Assembly: GCA_016873995.1 (NCBI GenBank)
Contig: VGVR01000036.1
Location: forward strand, 1 to 34,132
Length of the DNA stretch: 34,132 nucleotides
Direction of reading: 5' to 3'
From: Gemmatimonadota bacterium
Lineage (GTDB): Bacteria > Gemmatimonadota > Gemmatimonadetes > Longimicrobiales > Gaopeijiaceae
Shown here piece after piece: positions 21,716 through 27,853 of the stretch. The notes beneath the pieces were generated by a model. The model searched no databases, was not told where the DNA came from, and was given only the letters and a program-made list of their open reading frames with translations. The first letter of the stretch is position 1, and the number at the start of each line of letters is the position of its first letter. The translations under genes and the position numbers were made by a program.

Positions 21716-22408
21716 CTACGCCGTGGCGTCCCACACCGGCGGCCCCAGGAACTGCCCCAGCGCCTGCGCGTCGGTCTGCAGCTCGCCGAGGTTGCCGTGG
21801 TCGACCACGTTCATGCGCATGCCGTCGTCGAGCACCAGGTTGAGCTCGTAGCTGTAGTACGAGGAGTCGTTCCCGCTGACGTGCTGGCTGATGAGCTGCA
21901 GCGCGTGGATGCGATCCAGCTGTACCCGATCCTTCATGGCGTGCCGATTGCCGGCCTCCTCCGGTGAGACGCGCCCTTTCCAGTACTCGCCCCGCTGCTT
22001 GTCGAAGACGATGGGTGCAGCCCCGTAGTACCACATCGCGCCGCCGACACCCACGAATACGGAGCCGACCAGCACCGGGATGATGAGGAAGAGTCCGGTG
22101 CGCCACTGCAGTCCCATGGTCGAGTACGCCGCCACCGGGAAGACCACGAGCGCCAGCGCGCCCAAGCCTGCAAACGTGCCATAGAAGAGCCGCGCTCCCC
22201 CGGTGGCCCGGAACTCCACGCGCCGCGGTCCGGCATCCACGAGGCGATGCGTGCGAAAGCTCGCGCCTCCGCTCTTGGCGGGCCCCCATTCGGTCCTGGA
22301 GGCGATCTCGTCGTTCAGGTGCGACGGATCGTACGGCACCGGCTCGATGCTGAGCTTCTTCAGCGCCTCCAACCTGGCCTGCAGCTTTTCCGCGAGCTCT
22401 TTCAGCAC
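21716..22408 (-). CDS. Conserved membrane protein of unknown function
   Basis: A 230-residue protein with a charged N-terminal helix, then two transmembrane helices (about residues 83-104 and 112-134) separated by a short turn. The C-terminal cytoplasmic or periplasmic domain contains PIVFDKQRGEYWKG, LDRIHALQLISQ and SSYYSYELNLVL, followed by NVVDHG. I recall similar unnamed proteins from Gammaproteobacteria with the same SYELNLVL and VVDHG segments; the function is not known. The start is GTG 22408: a perfect AGGAGG on the minus strand lies four bases upstream, and longer in-frame extensions lack such a site. It diverges from the YeaQ-type gene. Confidence 0.75.
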   Translation of the reverse strand: MLKELAEKLQARLEALKKLSIEPVPYDPSHLNDEIASRTEWGPAKSGGASFRTHRLVDAGPRRVEFRATGGARLFYGTFAGLGALALVVFPVAAYSTMGLQWRTGLFLIIPVLVGSVFVGVGGAMWYYGAAPIVFDKQRGEYWKGRVSPEEAGNRHAMKDRVQLDRIHALQLISQHVSGNDSSYYSYELNLVLDDGMRMNVVDHGNLGELQTDAQALGQFLGPPVWDATA

Positions 22409-22495
22409 GGGGCCTCCTCGGGGGTAGTATTGGCCCGGCCGCGCCCGCCGCGCCACATTGCCGGCGTGGTCCGAGCCCCGACCCAGGAGGCCCCC

Positions 22496-22732
22496 ATGGG
22501 ATGGATCTGGATGATCGTCGTAGGCCTGGTGGTAGGTGCCGTCGCCAAAGCCATCATGCCGGGTAAGGACCCTGGCGGCATCGTCGTCACGATCCTGCTC
22601 GGCATCGGCGGCTCGATCGTCGGCGGGATCCTGACCCGCATCCTCGGGATCGGCAGCGGGCCGGGCCTCATCGGCTCCGTAATAGGCGCGCTCATCCTGC
22701 TCTGGGGCTGGCGGCAGCTGAAGAAGGCGTAG
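22496..22732 (+). CDS. GlsB/YeaQ/YmgE family stress-associated membrane protein
   Basis: A 78-residue, almost entirely hydrophobic protein with three predicted helices and the Gly-rich pattern of the transglycosylase-associated/YeaQ family: G-W-I-W-M-I-V-V-G-L at the start, A-K-A-I-M-P-G-K-D-P-G-G in the loop and ILLGIGGSIVGG in the second helix. Family members are linked with general stress responses, but the molecular function is unknown. ATG 22496 is preceded by a perfect AGGAGG at 22485-22490. A longer in-frame extension exists but is not supported. Confidence 0.85.
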   Translation: MGWIWMIVVGLVVGAVAKAIMPGKDPGGIVVTILLGIGGSIVGGILTRILGIGSGPGLIGSVIGALILLWGWRQLKKA

Positions 22733-22748
22733 CCGCCTGCGCACCTCG

Positions 22749-23954
22749 TTGCTCGGCATCGTCCCCATCGCTTACGCGGTCCTGGCCCTGGCCGCGCCGC
22801 GGCCGTCCCCGGCTCAGGCGCCCGACGCGTTCGCCGCCGAGTACGCGCGGCTCCGGGCCGGTCCCGCGCACGCCGCGGACGTGCCGCGGGGGCGCATCGA
22901 GAAGACTCGCGCGATCTCGACCGGGCTCGAGCACCGCTATGTGCTCCTCGTGCCCGAGGACTACGACTCGGCGCGCCGCTATCCCGTGGCGTTCTACCTC
23001 CACGGCGGCGTCGCGCGCGAGCCTCCCGGACCCGGCGGGACCTGGTGGCGCAACTGGGACGTCATCGAGGGACACGACCGCATCGCCGTGGTGCCGCTGT
23101 CGTGGCCCGAGTCGTTCTGGTGGACCGCGGGGCAGGTGGAGAGCCTGAACGGCATCCTCACCGATCTCAAGCGGGCCTACAACGTAGACGAGAACCGCGT
23201 CGTCGTGTTCGGCACGTCCGATGGAGGCACCGGCGCGTACTTCTTGGCGTTCAAGAACACGACTCCCTGGGCGGCATTCCTGCCCTTCATCGGCGACCCC
23301 CGCGTCCTCCTCAACCCGGCCAACGGAGCCGACGGCGACGTCCACCTCGCCAACGTCACCAACAAGCCGCTCTTCATCGTGAACGGGGAGACCGATCCGC
23401 TCTATCCCGTGCGCCAGATCATTCCGTTCCTCGGCGCGCTCGAGAACGTGAGCGCAGACTTCGAGTTCACGCCCAAGCCCGGCGGGCACAATACCAGCTG
23501 GTGGCCCGAGGAGGAGGAGAACATCGAGCGCTTCGTCGCGGACCACCCGCGCACGCCGCACCCCGAGCGCGTGTTCTGGGCCACCGAGCGCACCGACCGC
23601 TACAACCGCGCGCACTGGCTCGTCATCGACGAGCTCGGCGCGCTCCCGAGCGACGAGTCGCGCCGGTATCTCGGATCGGTGACCGCGGGCGGGGACGCCG
23701 GCGTGGTCGACGCGCGCTGCGAGGGCAACACCATCACCGTACTCACATACCAGGTGCGCCGCCTCCGCCTGCTCGTCTCACCCGATGCGTTCGATCTCGC
23801 GCAGCCCATCCGCGTGGTCGCCAACGGCGAGACCGTGTTCGAGGGGATGGTGCAGCCGGACGCCGAAGTACTTCGGCGCTGGGCGCGGGTCGATCAGGAC
23901 CGCGAGATGCTGTACGCGGCTGAGGTGGAGGTCAGGCTGCCCCAAGGACGCTGA
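22749..23954 (+). CDS. Secreted alpha/beta-hydrolase (esterase/feruloyl-esterase-like)
   Basis: An exported hydrolase of about 401 residues. A signal peptide (cleavage near APAQA-type sequence at about residue 24) precedes an alpha/beta-hydrolase fold with an FYLHGG oxyanion-hole motif. The likely triad is Ser157 in GTSDGG, Asp216 in ETDPLYP and His247 in GGHNTSWW. It resembles the polyhydroxybutyrate depolymerase/feruloyl esterase group; the natural substrate is unknown. A C-terminal domain of about 120 residues is of unknown type. The start is uncertain: TTG 22749 is the first standard start. A CTG at 22737, four bases after the preceding stop, would add M-R-T-S and give a more typical positively charged signal peptide. 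Close spacing suggests co-transcription with the YeaQ-type gene. Confidence 0.75.
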   Translation: MLGIVPIAYAVLALAAPRPSPAQAPDAFAAEYARLRAGPAHAADVPRGRIEKTRAISTGLEHRYVLLVPEDYDSARRYPVAFYLHGGVAREPPGPGGTWWRNWDVIEGHDRIAVVPLSWPESFWWTAGQVESLNGILTDLKRAYNVDENRVVVFGTSDGGTGAYFLAFKNTTPWAAFLPFIGDPRVLLNPANGADGDVHLANVTNKPLFIVNGETDPLYPVRQIIPFLGALENVSADFEFTPKPGGHNTSWWPEEEENIERFVADHPRTPHPERVFWATERTDRYNRAHWLVIDELGALPSDESRRYLGSVTAGGDAGVVDARCEGNTITVLTYQVRRLRLLVSPDAFDLAQPIRVVANGETVFEGMVQPDAEVLRRWARVDQDREMLYAAEVEVRLPQGR

Positions 23955-23973
23955 GGCGGCTACCCCGCCGCCT
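23954..23973. terminator. Possible bidirectional terminator hairpin at esterase/CPBP junction
   Basis: AGGCGGC (23954-23960), loop TACCCC, GCCGCCT (23967-23973) make a perfect 7-bp GC-rich stem. It fills the gap between the two converging stop codons (TGA 23952-23954 and minus-strand TGA 23976-23974). There is no clear T-tract, so efficiency is uncertain. It parallels the hairpin between fbp and add. Confidence 0.4.
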
Positions 23974-24627
23974 TCATCCGAGGAGTGCCCTCGCCACGGC
24001 TTCCTCCCAGGAGCCGTAGATCAGCATGACGCTGGTCAGGTTGAACGCGACGTGCGCGACGATCGGGAACCAGATGTGCTGCCGCCAAGCGAATGTGGCC
24101 GCGAACACGAGTCCGGTGATGGCCGACTGCGCCACTCCCAGGGCGCCTTGGTCGCGATAATGGGCGAGCGCGAACAGGACGGCGGATGCGATGACCGAGG
24201 CGCGAACGACCGCCGGGCCCGGCCCCATGAACGCGCGAAGCCGCTCGAAGACGAAGCCACGGTATACCAATTCCTCAGTGACTCCCGCCAGCAATACGGT
24301 GGCGACGATCCCGGGCAGAGCCGCGGCATTTCCCGCTACGTAGGAGTACTGCGTGTTTACCGCCGGAGCGCCGAGCAGCGGCATGACCAAGGCCTCCAGC
24401 GCGAGTCTGAGTGCGATCCCGAACGCCGTTGCCTCGGCCAGTACTCGCAACCAGTTCGGCGGATGCCTGAAGCCGAGCTCACGCATCGGCGTGCCTGAAT
24501 GACCAGCCCAGAGCAGGACGGCGACGGCTCCCGCCGCGGCACCGGCAAGGCTGGCCGCAGCGACGATCACCACCGCTGTGAGACTGCGGGAGCCGAGCGT
24601 GTCCGCGCCGGCCGGCGCCTCCGTCAT
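23974..24627 (-). CDS. CPBP-family intramembrane glutamic protease (Rce1/Abi-like)
   Basis: A 217-residue membrane protein with about six hydrophobic helices and the three CPBP motifs in order: E-E-L-V-Y-R (Glu118, Glu119, Arg123), F-A-L-A-H (His156) and H-V-A-F-N (His192, Asn196). All proposed catalytic residues are present, so it should be active. Family members cleave prenylated or peptide substrates in membranes and, in bacteria, may give bacteriocin self-immunity; the role here is unknown. ATG 24627 gives a polar N-terminal segment of about 15 residues before the first helix. No bacteriocin gene is nearby. Confidence 0.85.
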   Translation of the reverse strand: MTEAPAGADTLGSRSLTAVVIVAAASLAGAAAGAVAVLLWAGHSGTPMRELGFRHPPNWLRVLAEATAFGIALRLALEALVMPLLGAPAVNTQYSYVAGNAAALPGIVATVLLAGVTEELVYRGFVFERLRAFMGPGPAVVRASVIASAVLFALAHYRDQGALGVAQSAITGLVFAATFAWRQHIWFPIVAHVAFNLTSVMLIYGSWEEAVARALLG

Positions 24628-24726
24628 CGACGTACCGACTCCTGGACTATCCGTGCGACGAGGTTCGACCGTAGTGAGCGGCCGCGAACACTTCGTTGAG
24701 CTCGTCGGCGCCGCATCATGGCGACC

Positions 24727-25767
24727 TCACTCCACGCGATAGACCAGCACGTACGGGTCTCGCGTGGGGCCCATGCGGACGCCGTAGGCGAGCGTGCCCG
24801 AGAAGGCGCTCAGGCTCACTCCTTCGGGGGCGATGAGCTCGCGCGTCGGCCGGAGCGTCGTGCGATCGATCGTTTGCCAACGCTCGCGACCGCCCGCATC
24901 CGCCAGGCGCACCCAGAGGGAGCCATCAGTCGAACGCTCGAGCCCGCAGATCGCGGCGAGGACGGGCGGCAAGTAGAGGTCACCGGTCTGCGGATCCAGC
25001 TGCCGAGGAAGTTGGCGCATGAGCTGCGCACGGGTAGAGTCCGGCAGCGCTGCACCCGAGGGGGCCAGCTGGGCAGAGCGGCCGGCGGTGAACCCCGCGC
25101 TCCTGGCCGTCCATTCCGTCAGCGTGCCATCGACACCCGAGGCGACCCAGAGCTCGGCTTCGTCGCCGACCACGAAGTGGACCAGCCGGCACAACGACGT
25201 CGGGATCGCGGCGTTCCCCGAGGAGGACCGGAAGAGCACGTCGGCGGACGGCGTGGTGAGCACGGTGTCCGCTATCCCGCCCTCCACGAAGAGGAGCGCA
25301 TCGATCGGGCGCGGTCGCTCCCGGGCGATTCCGCCCCAGACCGCCGCGACGTGACGCCGCTCATCGATCCGCGTCATGCGCTGCGCCCCGAACGGCATGC
25401 GCTGCGTGCCGACGAGCTCGCCATCCAGCGTGTAGCTGCTGGAGGTTCCACTCGGGTTCAGCACTGCGACCATGCCGTCGCGGACGTCGAGGCGGATTGG
25501 GCGGTTGAGTTGGTCCGGTCCGCCTCCGGGCCGACCGAAGCTCCGCAGCAGCGCCCCCGACGGCGAGTACGCGTGCACCCGCCCGGCGAGGTTGTCGAGC
25601 ACGTAGACGTTCCCGGCCGAGTCGGCCGCCAGGTCGCCTACGCTCCCGAACGCGCCCTCGGCGTTCACCGCGGCCGAACCGATCTCCGCGTGGAGCGTAA
25701 GGCGCACCTGCGGCACCTGGGGTGCCCACGTCAGCGCGAGGAGCGACGGAAGGAGCATCAAGGACAT
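24727..25767 (-). CDS. Secreted six-bladed beta-propeller protein (NHL/BF-type)
   Basis: A 346-residue exported protein. The short hydrophobic start (MLLPSLLAL) is a signal peptide, and the rest shows propeller repeats such as DLAADSAGNVYVLDN, then HAYSPSGALLRSFGRPGGGPDQL and, later, ERSTDGSLWVRL. These are the D-x-x-G-N/S-x-x-V/W blade motifs of 6-bladed NHL-like propellers. Such proteins are plentiful in Gemmatimonadota and Bacteroidota; ligands are generally unknown. The start is ATG 25767, with Met4 as an alternative. The 99 bases downstream to the CPBP gene hold no feature I can identify. Its upstream region abuts the hairpin-rich left edge of the toxin-antitoxin cassette. Confidence 0.75.
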   Translation of the reverse strand: MSLMLLPSLLALTWAPQVPQVRLTLHAEIGSAAVNAEGAFGSVGDLAADSAGNVYVLDNLAGRVHAYSPSGALLRSFGRPGGGPDQLNRPIRLDVRDGMVAVLNPSGTSSSYTLDGELVGTQRMPFGAQRMTRIDERRHVAAVWGGIARERPRPIDALLFVEGGIADTVLTTPSADVLFRSSSGNAAIPTSLCRLVHFVVGDEAELWVASGVDGTLTEWTARSAGFTAGRSAQLAPSGAALPDSTRAQLMRQLPRQLDPQTGDLYLPPVLAAICGLERSTDGSLWVRLADAGGRERWQTIDRTTLRPTRELIAPEGVSLSAFSGTLAYGVRMGPTRDPYVLVYRVE

Positions 25768-25792
25768 GGTGCAGGGCAGGTCCGACCCGCGC

Positions 25793-25895
25793 GGCTAACG
25801 CTCAGGGTAATGGCCGCACCGCGTGGTGAGGTGCAAGCCGAACCACGCGGGTCAGGAGATCTGACCGAAGTGGCAGCAGCAAACACTTGTTAGGC
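25793..25895. repeat. Hairpin-rich region resembling an attC site
   Basis: The segment begins with GGCTAAC (25793-25799; one mismatch to the integron R'' core RYYYAAC) and ends with GTTAGGC (25889-25895; perfect match to R' GTTRRRY). In between are two perfect hairpins: CCGCGTGGT/ACCACGCGG (25819-25827 and 25842-25850, 14-base loop) and GGTCAG/CTGACC (25850-25855 and 25861-25866, 5-base loop). The overall length (about 100 bases) fits attC sites. A single long imperfect L''/L' stem, as in typical attC, was not clearly found, so the assignment is tentative. Confidence 0.35.
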
Positions 25896-25915
25896 GGTTC
25901 ACAGATACGTATACT
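25887..25915 (+). promoter_or_regulatory. Promoter of the toxin-antitoxin operon
   Basis: TTGTTA (25887-25892) and TATACT (25910-25915), exactly 17 bases apart, form a strong sigma70-like promoter. The predicted start is near 25922, inside the loop of the palindrome described next, about 28 bases before the antitoxin ATG. Confidence 0.65.
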
Positions 25916-25936
25916 GCAGTAACTTGTATACGTATC
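25904..25936. promoter_or_regulatory. Perfect 11-bp palindromic operator of the toxin-antitoxin operon
   Basis: GATACGTATAC (25904-25914) and GTATACGTATC (25926-25936) are perfect inverted repeats separated by 11 bases. The left arm covers most of the -10 box and the loop holds the expected start point, so a bound protein would block transcription. Such palindromes upstream of type II toxin-antitoxin genes are usually bound by the antitoxin or the complex; that this antitoxin binds here is an inference. Confidence 0.6.
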
Positions 25937-25949
25937 ACCACATCGGACC

Positions 25950-26183
25950 ATGCCGCGCAAGAAACTCACGCTGAGCGTTGAGGAATCCTCGGTTCGACGG
26001 GCCCGTCGCTATTCGAAACGCCACGGGACGAGCGTTTCCGAGCTTGTTTCTCGATTCCTGGGATCGCTCGAGGATGAACCGTCCGGCGGGACACCCATCG
26101 TGTCGAGGCTGCGCGGGGTGCTGCGGTCGGACGCGTCGGTGGAAGACTACCGTCGTCACGTCGCGGCTAAACACGCCCGATGA
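25950..26183 (+). CDS. Antitoxin of a VapBC-like module (DUF6364-like)
   Basis: A 77-residue basic protein. It opens with P-R-K-K-L-T-L-S-V-E-E, a strand of the ribbon-helix-helix type, then R-R-A-R-R-Y-S-K-R-H-G-T-S-V-S-E-L-V, as in DUF6364 antitoxins. The C-terminal half (SRLRGVL... YRRHVAAKH) would wrap around the toxin. It is expected to neutralise the PIN-domain toxin and, with its N-terminal part, repress its own promoter. It has its own promoter and palindrome directly upstream. Its stop overlaps the toxin start (ATGA). The module has visibly lower GC than its neighbours, in keeping with transfer. Confidence 0.8.
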   Translation: MPRKKLTLSVEESSVRRARRYSKRHGTSVSELVSRFLGSLEDEPSGGTPIVSRLRGVLRSDASVEDYRRHVAAKHAR

Positions 26184-26626
26184 GGTTGTTCCTAGACACC
26201 AACGTGCTATTGGATGTCCTGGCCGATCGAAAGCCGTACGCAAACGATGCGGCGCTCATTCTCTCGGCAATTGAAAGCGGCGAGGCCGAGGGTGTCATCG
26301 CTGCGCACACCGCGACGACGCTGTTCTACCTCCTGGAGCGTGATCTCGGATTGCGCCGCGCGAATAGCGCTCTCGCCGACCTCCTTAAGCTCGTCGAAGT
26401 CGTGGCGGTTGATCACGACCGACTACTCCACGCCATGGCGATGAACTGGGAGGACTTCGAGGACGCCGTGCAGGCTGCATGCGCGGCGAAGGCGGAGGTA
26501 GACTACTTCGTGACACGGAATCCGTCAGACTTCTCGGATTCTGACCTCGAGATCATTTCGCCGGCCGAACTCGTGGCCACTTTCTCGAAACCAGACGTCA
26601 CCGAGGATGACGAGTCGCCAGGGTAA
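26180..26626 (+). CDS. PIN-domain ribonuclease toxin (VapC-like)
   Basis: A 148-residue PIN-domain protein, probably a metal-dependent RNase whose target is unknown. The acidic active-site positions are present: Asp6 in FLDTNVLLD, Glu53 in FYLLERD, Asp95 in FEDAVQ, and TRNPSDF near the end (Asn114, Asp117). The T-R-N-x-x-D-F form is common in this branch of the family. The start ATG overlaps the antitoxin stop by four bases. The last 15 residues are acidic and may be dispensable. It should be active if freed from its antitoxin. Confidence 0.85.
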   Translation: MRLFLDTNVLLDVLADRKPYANDAALILSAIESGEAEGVIAAHTATTLFYLLERDLGLRRANSALADLLKLVEVVAVDHDRLLHAMAMNWEDFEDAVQAACAAKAEVDYFVTRNPSDFSDSDLEIISPAELVATFSKPDVTEDDESPG

Positions 26627-26640
26627 GAGAACCGCCTAAC

Positions 26641-26729
26641 TCCCTTTAGGTGGCACCCGCAGCCGAGACCGACCAGGGTGATGGTCGATGACCTCGTAGC
26701 GCCTCCTCCTCACGTCGACAGTCGGATGA
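26641..26729. other. Gap after the cassette, no gene seen
   Basis: Together with the PD40 relic and the twin hairpins this belongs to a stretch of 530 bases (26627-27156) without an intact gene. If the left edge of the cassette is right, the matching attC should lie here. GGTGGCACCC follows the GCCTAAC core, but no GTTRRRY box occurs within the next 200 bases, so that site would be truncated. Confidence 0.4.
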
Positions 26730-27029
26730 TTAAGACGGATTTTTCAGCGGAGCCGCTCTGGCGGCTTTGGCCCGGTCGTATCGCCCGACGGAGCGTGGGT
26801 CGCGTTCCTGACCACGGGCGGTACCACTCTGCAGCGAGTCTCGGTGAGTGGAGGGGCGCCGGTCGTGCTGGTTGAGTCGGCGAGTCGAATCCTGGGTTTG
26901 ACGTGGGGCAGTGACGACCAACTCGTCTTCGGCACGCAATTCGGTGGTCTCTATCGCGTGTCAGCCGGAGGGGGGACGCCATCCTCCCGTCTTGCGACGT
27001 GCGAAGCATGTCGCATACGAGGCGGATAA
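26730..27029 (+). pseudogene. Fragment of a PD40/TolB-type beta-propeller protein
   Basis: From about 26730 an open frame without a usable start reads F-G-P-V-V-S-P-D-G-A-W-V-A-F, then LQRVSVSGGAPVVLVE and LTWGSDDQLVFGT, with L-Y-R-V-S-A-G-G-G-T-P at the end. These are consecutive blades of the PD40/WD40-like propellers found at the C-termini of Gemmatimonadota serine/threonine kinases and TolB-like proteins. Only about 85 residues remain: no kinase domain precedes it and the frame closes at 27029 after an unrelated tail. The 5' limit is a stop at 26727-26729. A GTG at 26844 gives a short reading frame but is probably meaningless. It is a relic, located just after the toxin-antitoxin cassette. 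Confidence 0.6.
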
Positions 27030-27087
27030 ACGACGCCTGCTTTGCGATAACGTTCACCCATTCGCCCACGGGCGTCGCTTATCCGCC
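27021..27087. repeat. 67-nt hairpin unit A (17-bp arms, 33-nt loop)
   Basis: GGCGGATAAACGACGCC (27021-27037) and GGCGTCGCTTATCCGCC (27071-27087) are complementary at 16 of 17 positions and enclose a 33-base loop, in which GCGA and TCGC can form a further short stem. It starts at the end of the PD40 relic. There is no T-tract on either side. Confidence 0.75.
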
Positions 27088-27091
27088 GGCG

Positions 27092-27158
27092 AGGTTGCCG
27101 ACGCCGCGCCCATCCGCTCCAGGTTCGACCCGCGTGTAGACCGCGGTGTCGGCAACCT
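27092..27158. repeat. 67-nt hairpin unit B (17-bp arms, 33-nt loop) at the lexA 3' end
   Basis: AGGTTGCCGACGCCGCG (27092-27108) and CGCGGTGTCGGCAACCT (27142-27158) match at 16 of 17 positions around a 33-base loop. The geometry is identical to unit A, from which it is separated by four bases. The right arm includes two bases of the lexA stop codon, so a lexA transcript would end in both hairpins. A terminator or mRNA-stabilising role for lexA is possible. Confidence 0.75.
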
Positions 27159-27765
27159 AGTACTTGCGGATCACCCCTACCACCACCCCCTGCACCCGCA
27201 CGTCGCGCGCGTCGGCGTAGATCGGCTTCATGGTCGGGTTGGCCGGCTGCAGCCGCACGCGCCCCCCCGACTCCCGGTAGAGCTTCTTCACGGTGGCTGA
27301 CTCGCCGCCGACCAGGGCGACGACCATCTGGCCATCCTCGGCACTCTGCTGGGCCTGCACCACGATGTAGTCCCCGTCGCGGATCTGCTCCTCGATCATG
27401 GAGTTTCCCTCCACACGGAGCACGTAGTTGTCCTTCTTCTTCCGCACCATGTCGGGCGGGACCGCGACGGTCTCGCTGTCCTGGATGGCCTCGATCGGGA
27501 GCCCCGCGGCGACCGCGCCGAGGAGCGGGAGCTCGATCGACGGAGGGCCTGCATCCGGGCTCGTGAGCTCGAGCGAACGGCTCTCGTTGTACGACTTCCT
27601 TATATAGCCCTTGCGTTCCAGATTGCTCAGATGTTCGTGCACGGTCGCGAGGGACGTGTATCCGAACGACTCCGCGATCTCCTCGAAGCTCGGGGCGTAC
27701 CCCTTGGCGTCGATGAAACCGGCGACGTAGTCGAGGATCTCTTTCTGGCGCTTGGTGAGGGGCAT
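27157..27765 (-). CDS. lexA: SOS repressor LexA
   Basis: Transcriptional repressor of the DNA-damage response that cleaves itself with RecA. The 202-residue protein has an N-terminal winged helix (about 1-65; LTKRQKEILDYV, then PSFEEIAESFGY and a recognition helix LATVHEHLSNLERKGYI). The peptidase domain has the Ala87-Gly88 cleavage site in VAAGLP, catalytic Ser122 in GNSM and Lys160 in ATVKKLY. All residues for cleavage are intact. ATG 27765 is preceded by AAGGAG at five bases. Promoter boxes and a repeated TTCGG element lie upstream, consistent with autorepression. It diverges from trpC. Confidence 0.97.
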   Translation of the reverse strand: MPLTKRQKEILDYVAGFIDAKGYAPSFEEIAESFGYTSLATVHEHLSNLERKGYIRKSYNESRSLELTSPDAGPPSIELPLLGAVAAGLPIEAIQDSETVAVPPDMVRKKKDNYVLRVEGNSMIEEQIRDGDYIVVQAQQSAEDGQMVVALVGGESATVKKLYRESGGRVRLQPANPTMKPIYADARDVRVQGVVVGVIRKY

Positions 27766-27805
27766 CGACGCTCCTTACCCTCCTCCGAAATTGGGCCGCA
27801 GGGGC

Positions 27806-27853
27806 CCGAATAGGAACCGAACTAAGGATACCCGAACGTTGCCCGAAACGCAA
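27806..27853 (-). promoter_or_regulatory. lexA promoter with two candidate LexA boxes
   Basis: On the minus strand TTGCGT (27853-27848) and TATCCT (27830-27825) are exactly 17 bases apart. The spacer is filled by a direct repeat TTCGG-N6-TTCGG (27847-27832). A second copy of the same pattern lies at 27821-27806, over the expected start point. The 11-base period equals that of the alphaproteobacterial LexA box (GTTC-N7-GTTC). Binding by LexA is inferred from position and symmetry. Confidence 0.6.

Larger units (their letters stand above)
25889..26640. mobile_element. Candidate integron-type cassette carrying a toxin-antitoxin pair
   Basis: The toxin-antitoxin pair is bounded by a perfect 12-bp inverted repeat: GTTAGGCGGTTC at 25889-25900 and GAACCGCCTAAC at 26629-26640. 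The outer seven bases match integron core sites: GTTAGGC fits R' (GTTRRRY) at the left, and GCCTAAC fits R'' (RYYYAAC) at the right, in the order expected for an inserted cassette. Complementarity between the two ends is what a circular cassette would show. No integrase gene is in the window and no complete attC is evident on the right side. A small element bounded by terminal inverted repeats is the alternative; no target duplication was seen. Confidence 0.35.

Noticed and set aside
25889..26640. Reading the 12-bp repeats as ends of an IS or MITE
   Set aside because: No transposase, no target-site duplication next to the repeats, and the outer bases fit integron core sites better. Kept only as an alternative.
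27092..27158. Unit B hairpin as an attC site
   Set aside because: The ends read AGGTTGC and GGCAACCT, with GTT on the left and AAC on the right, the reverse of the attC arrangement.
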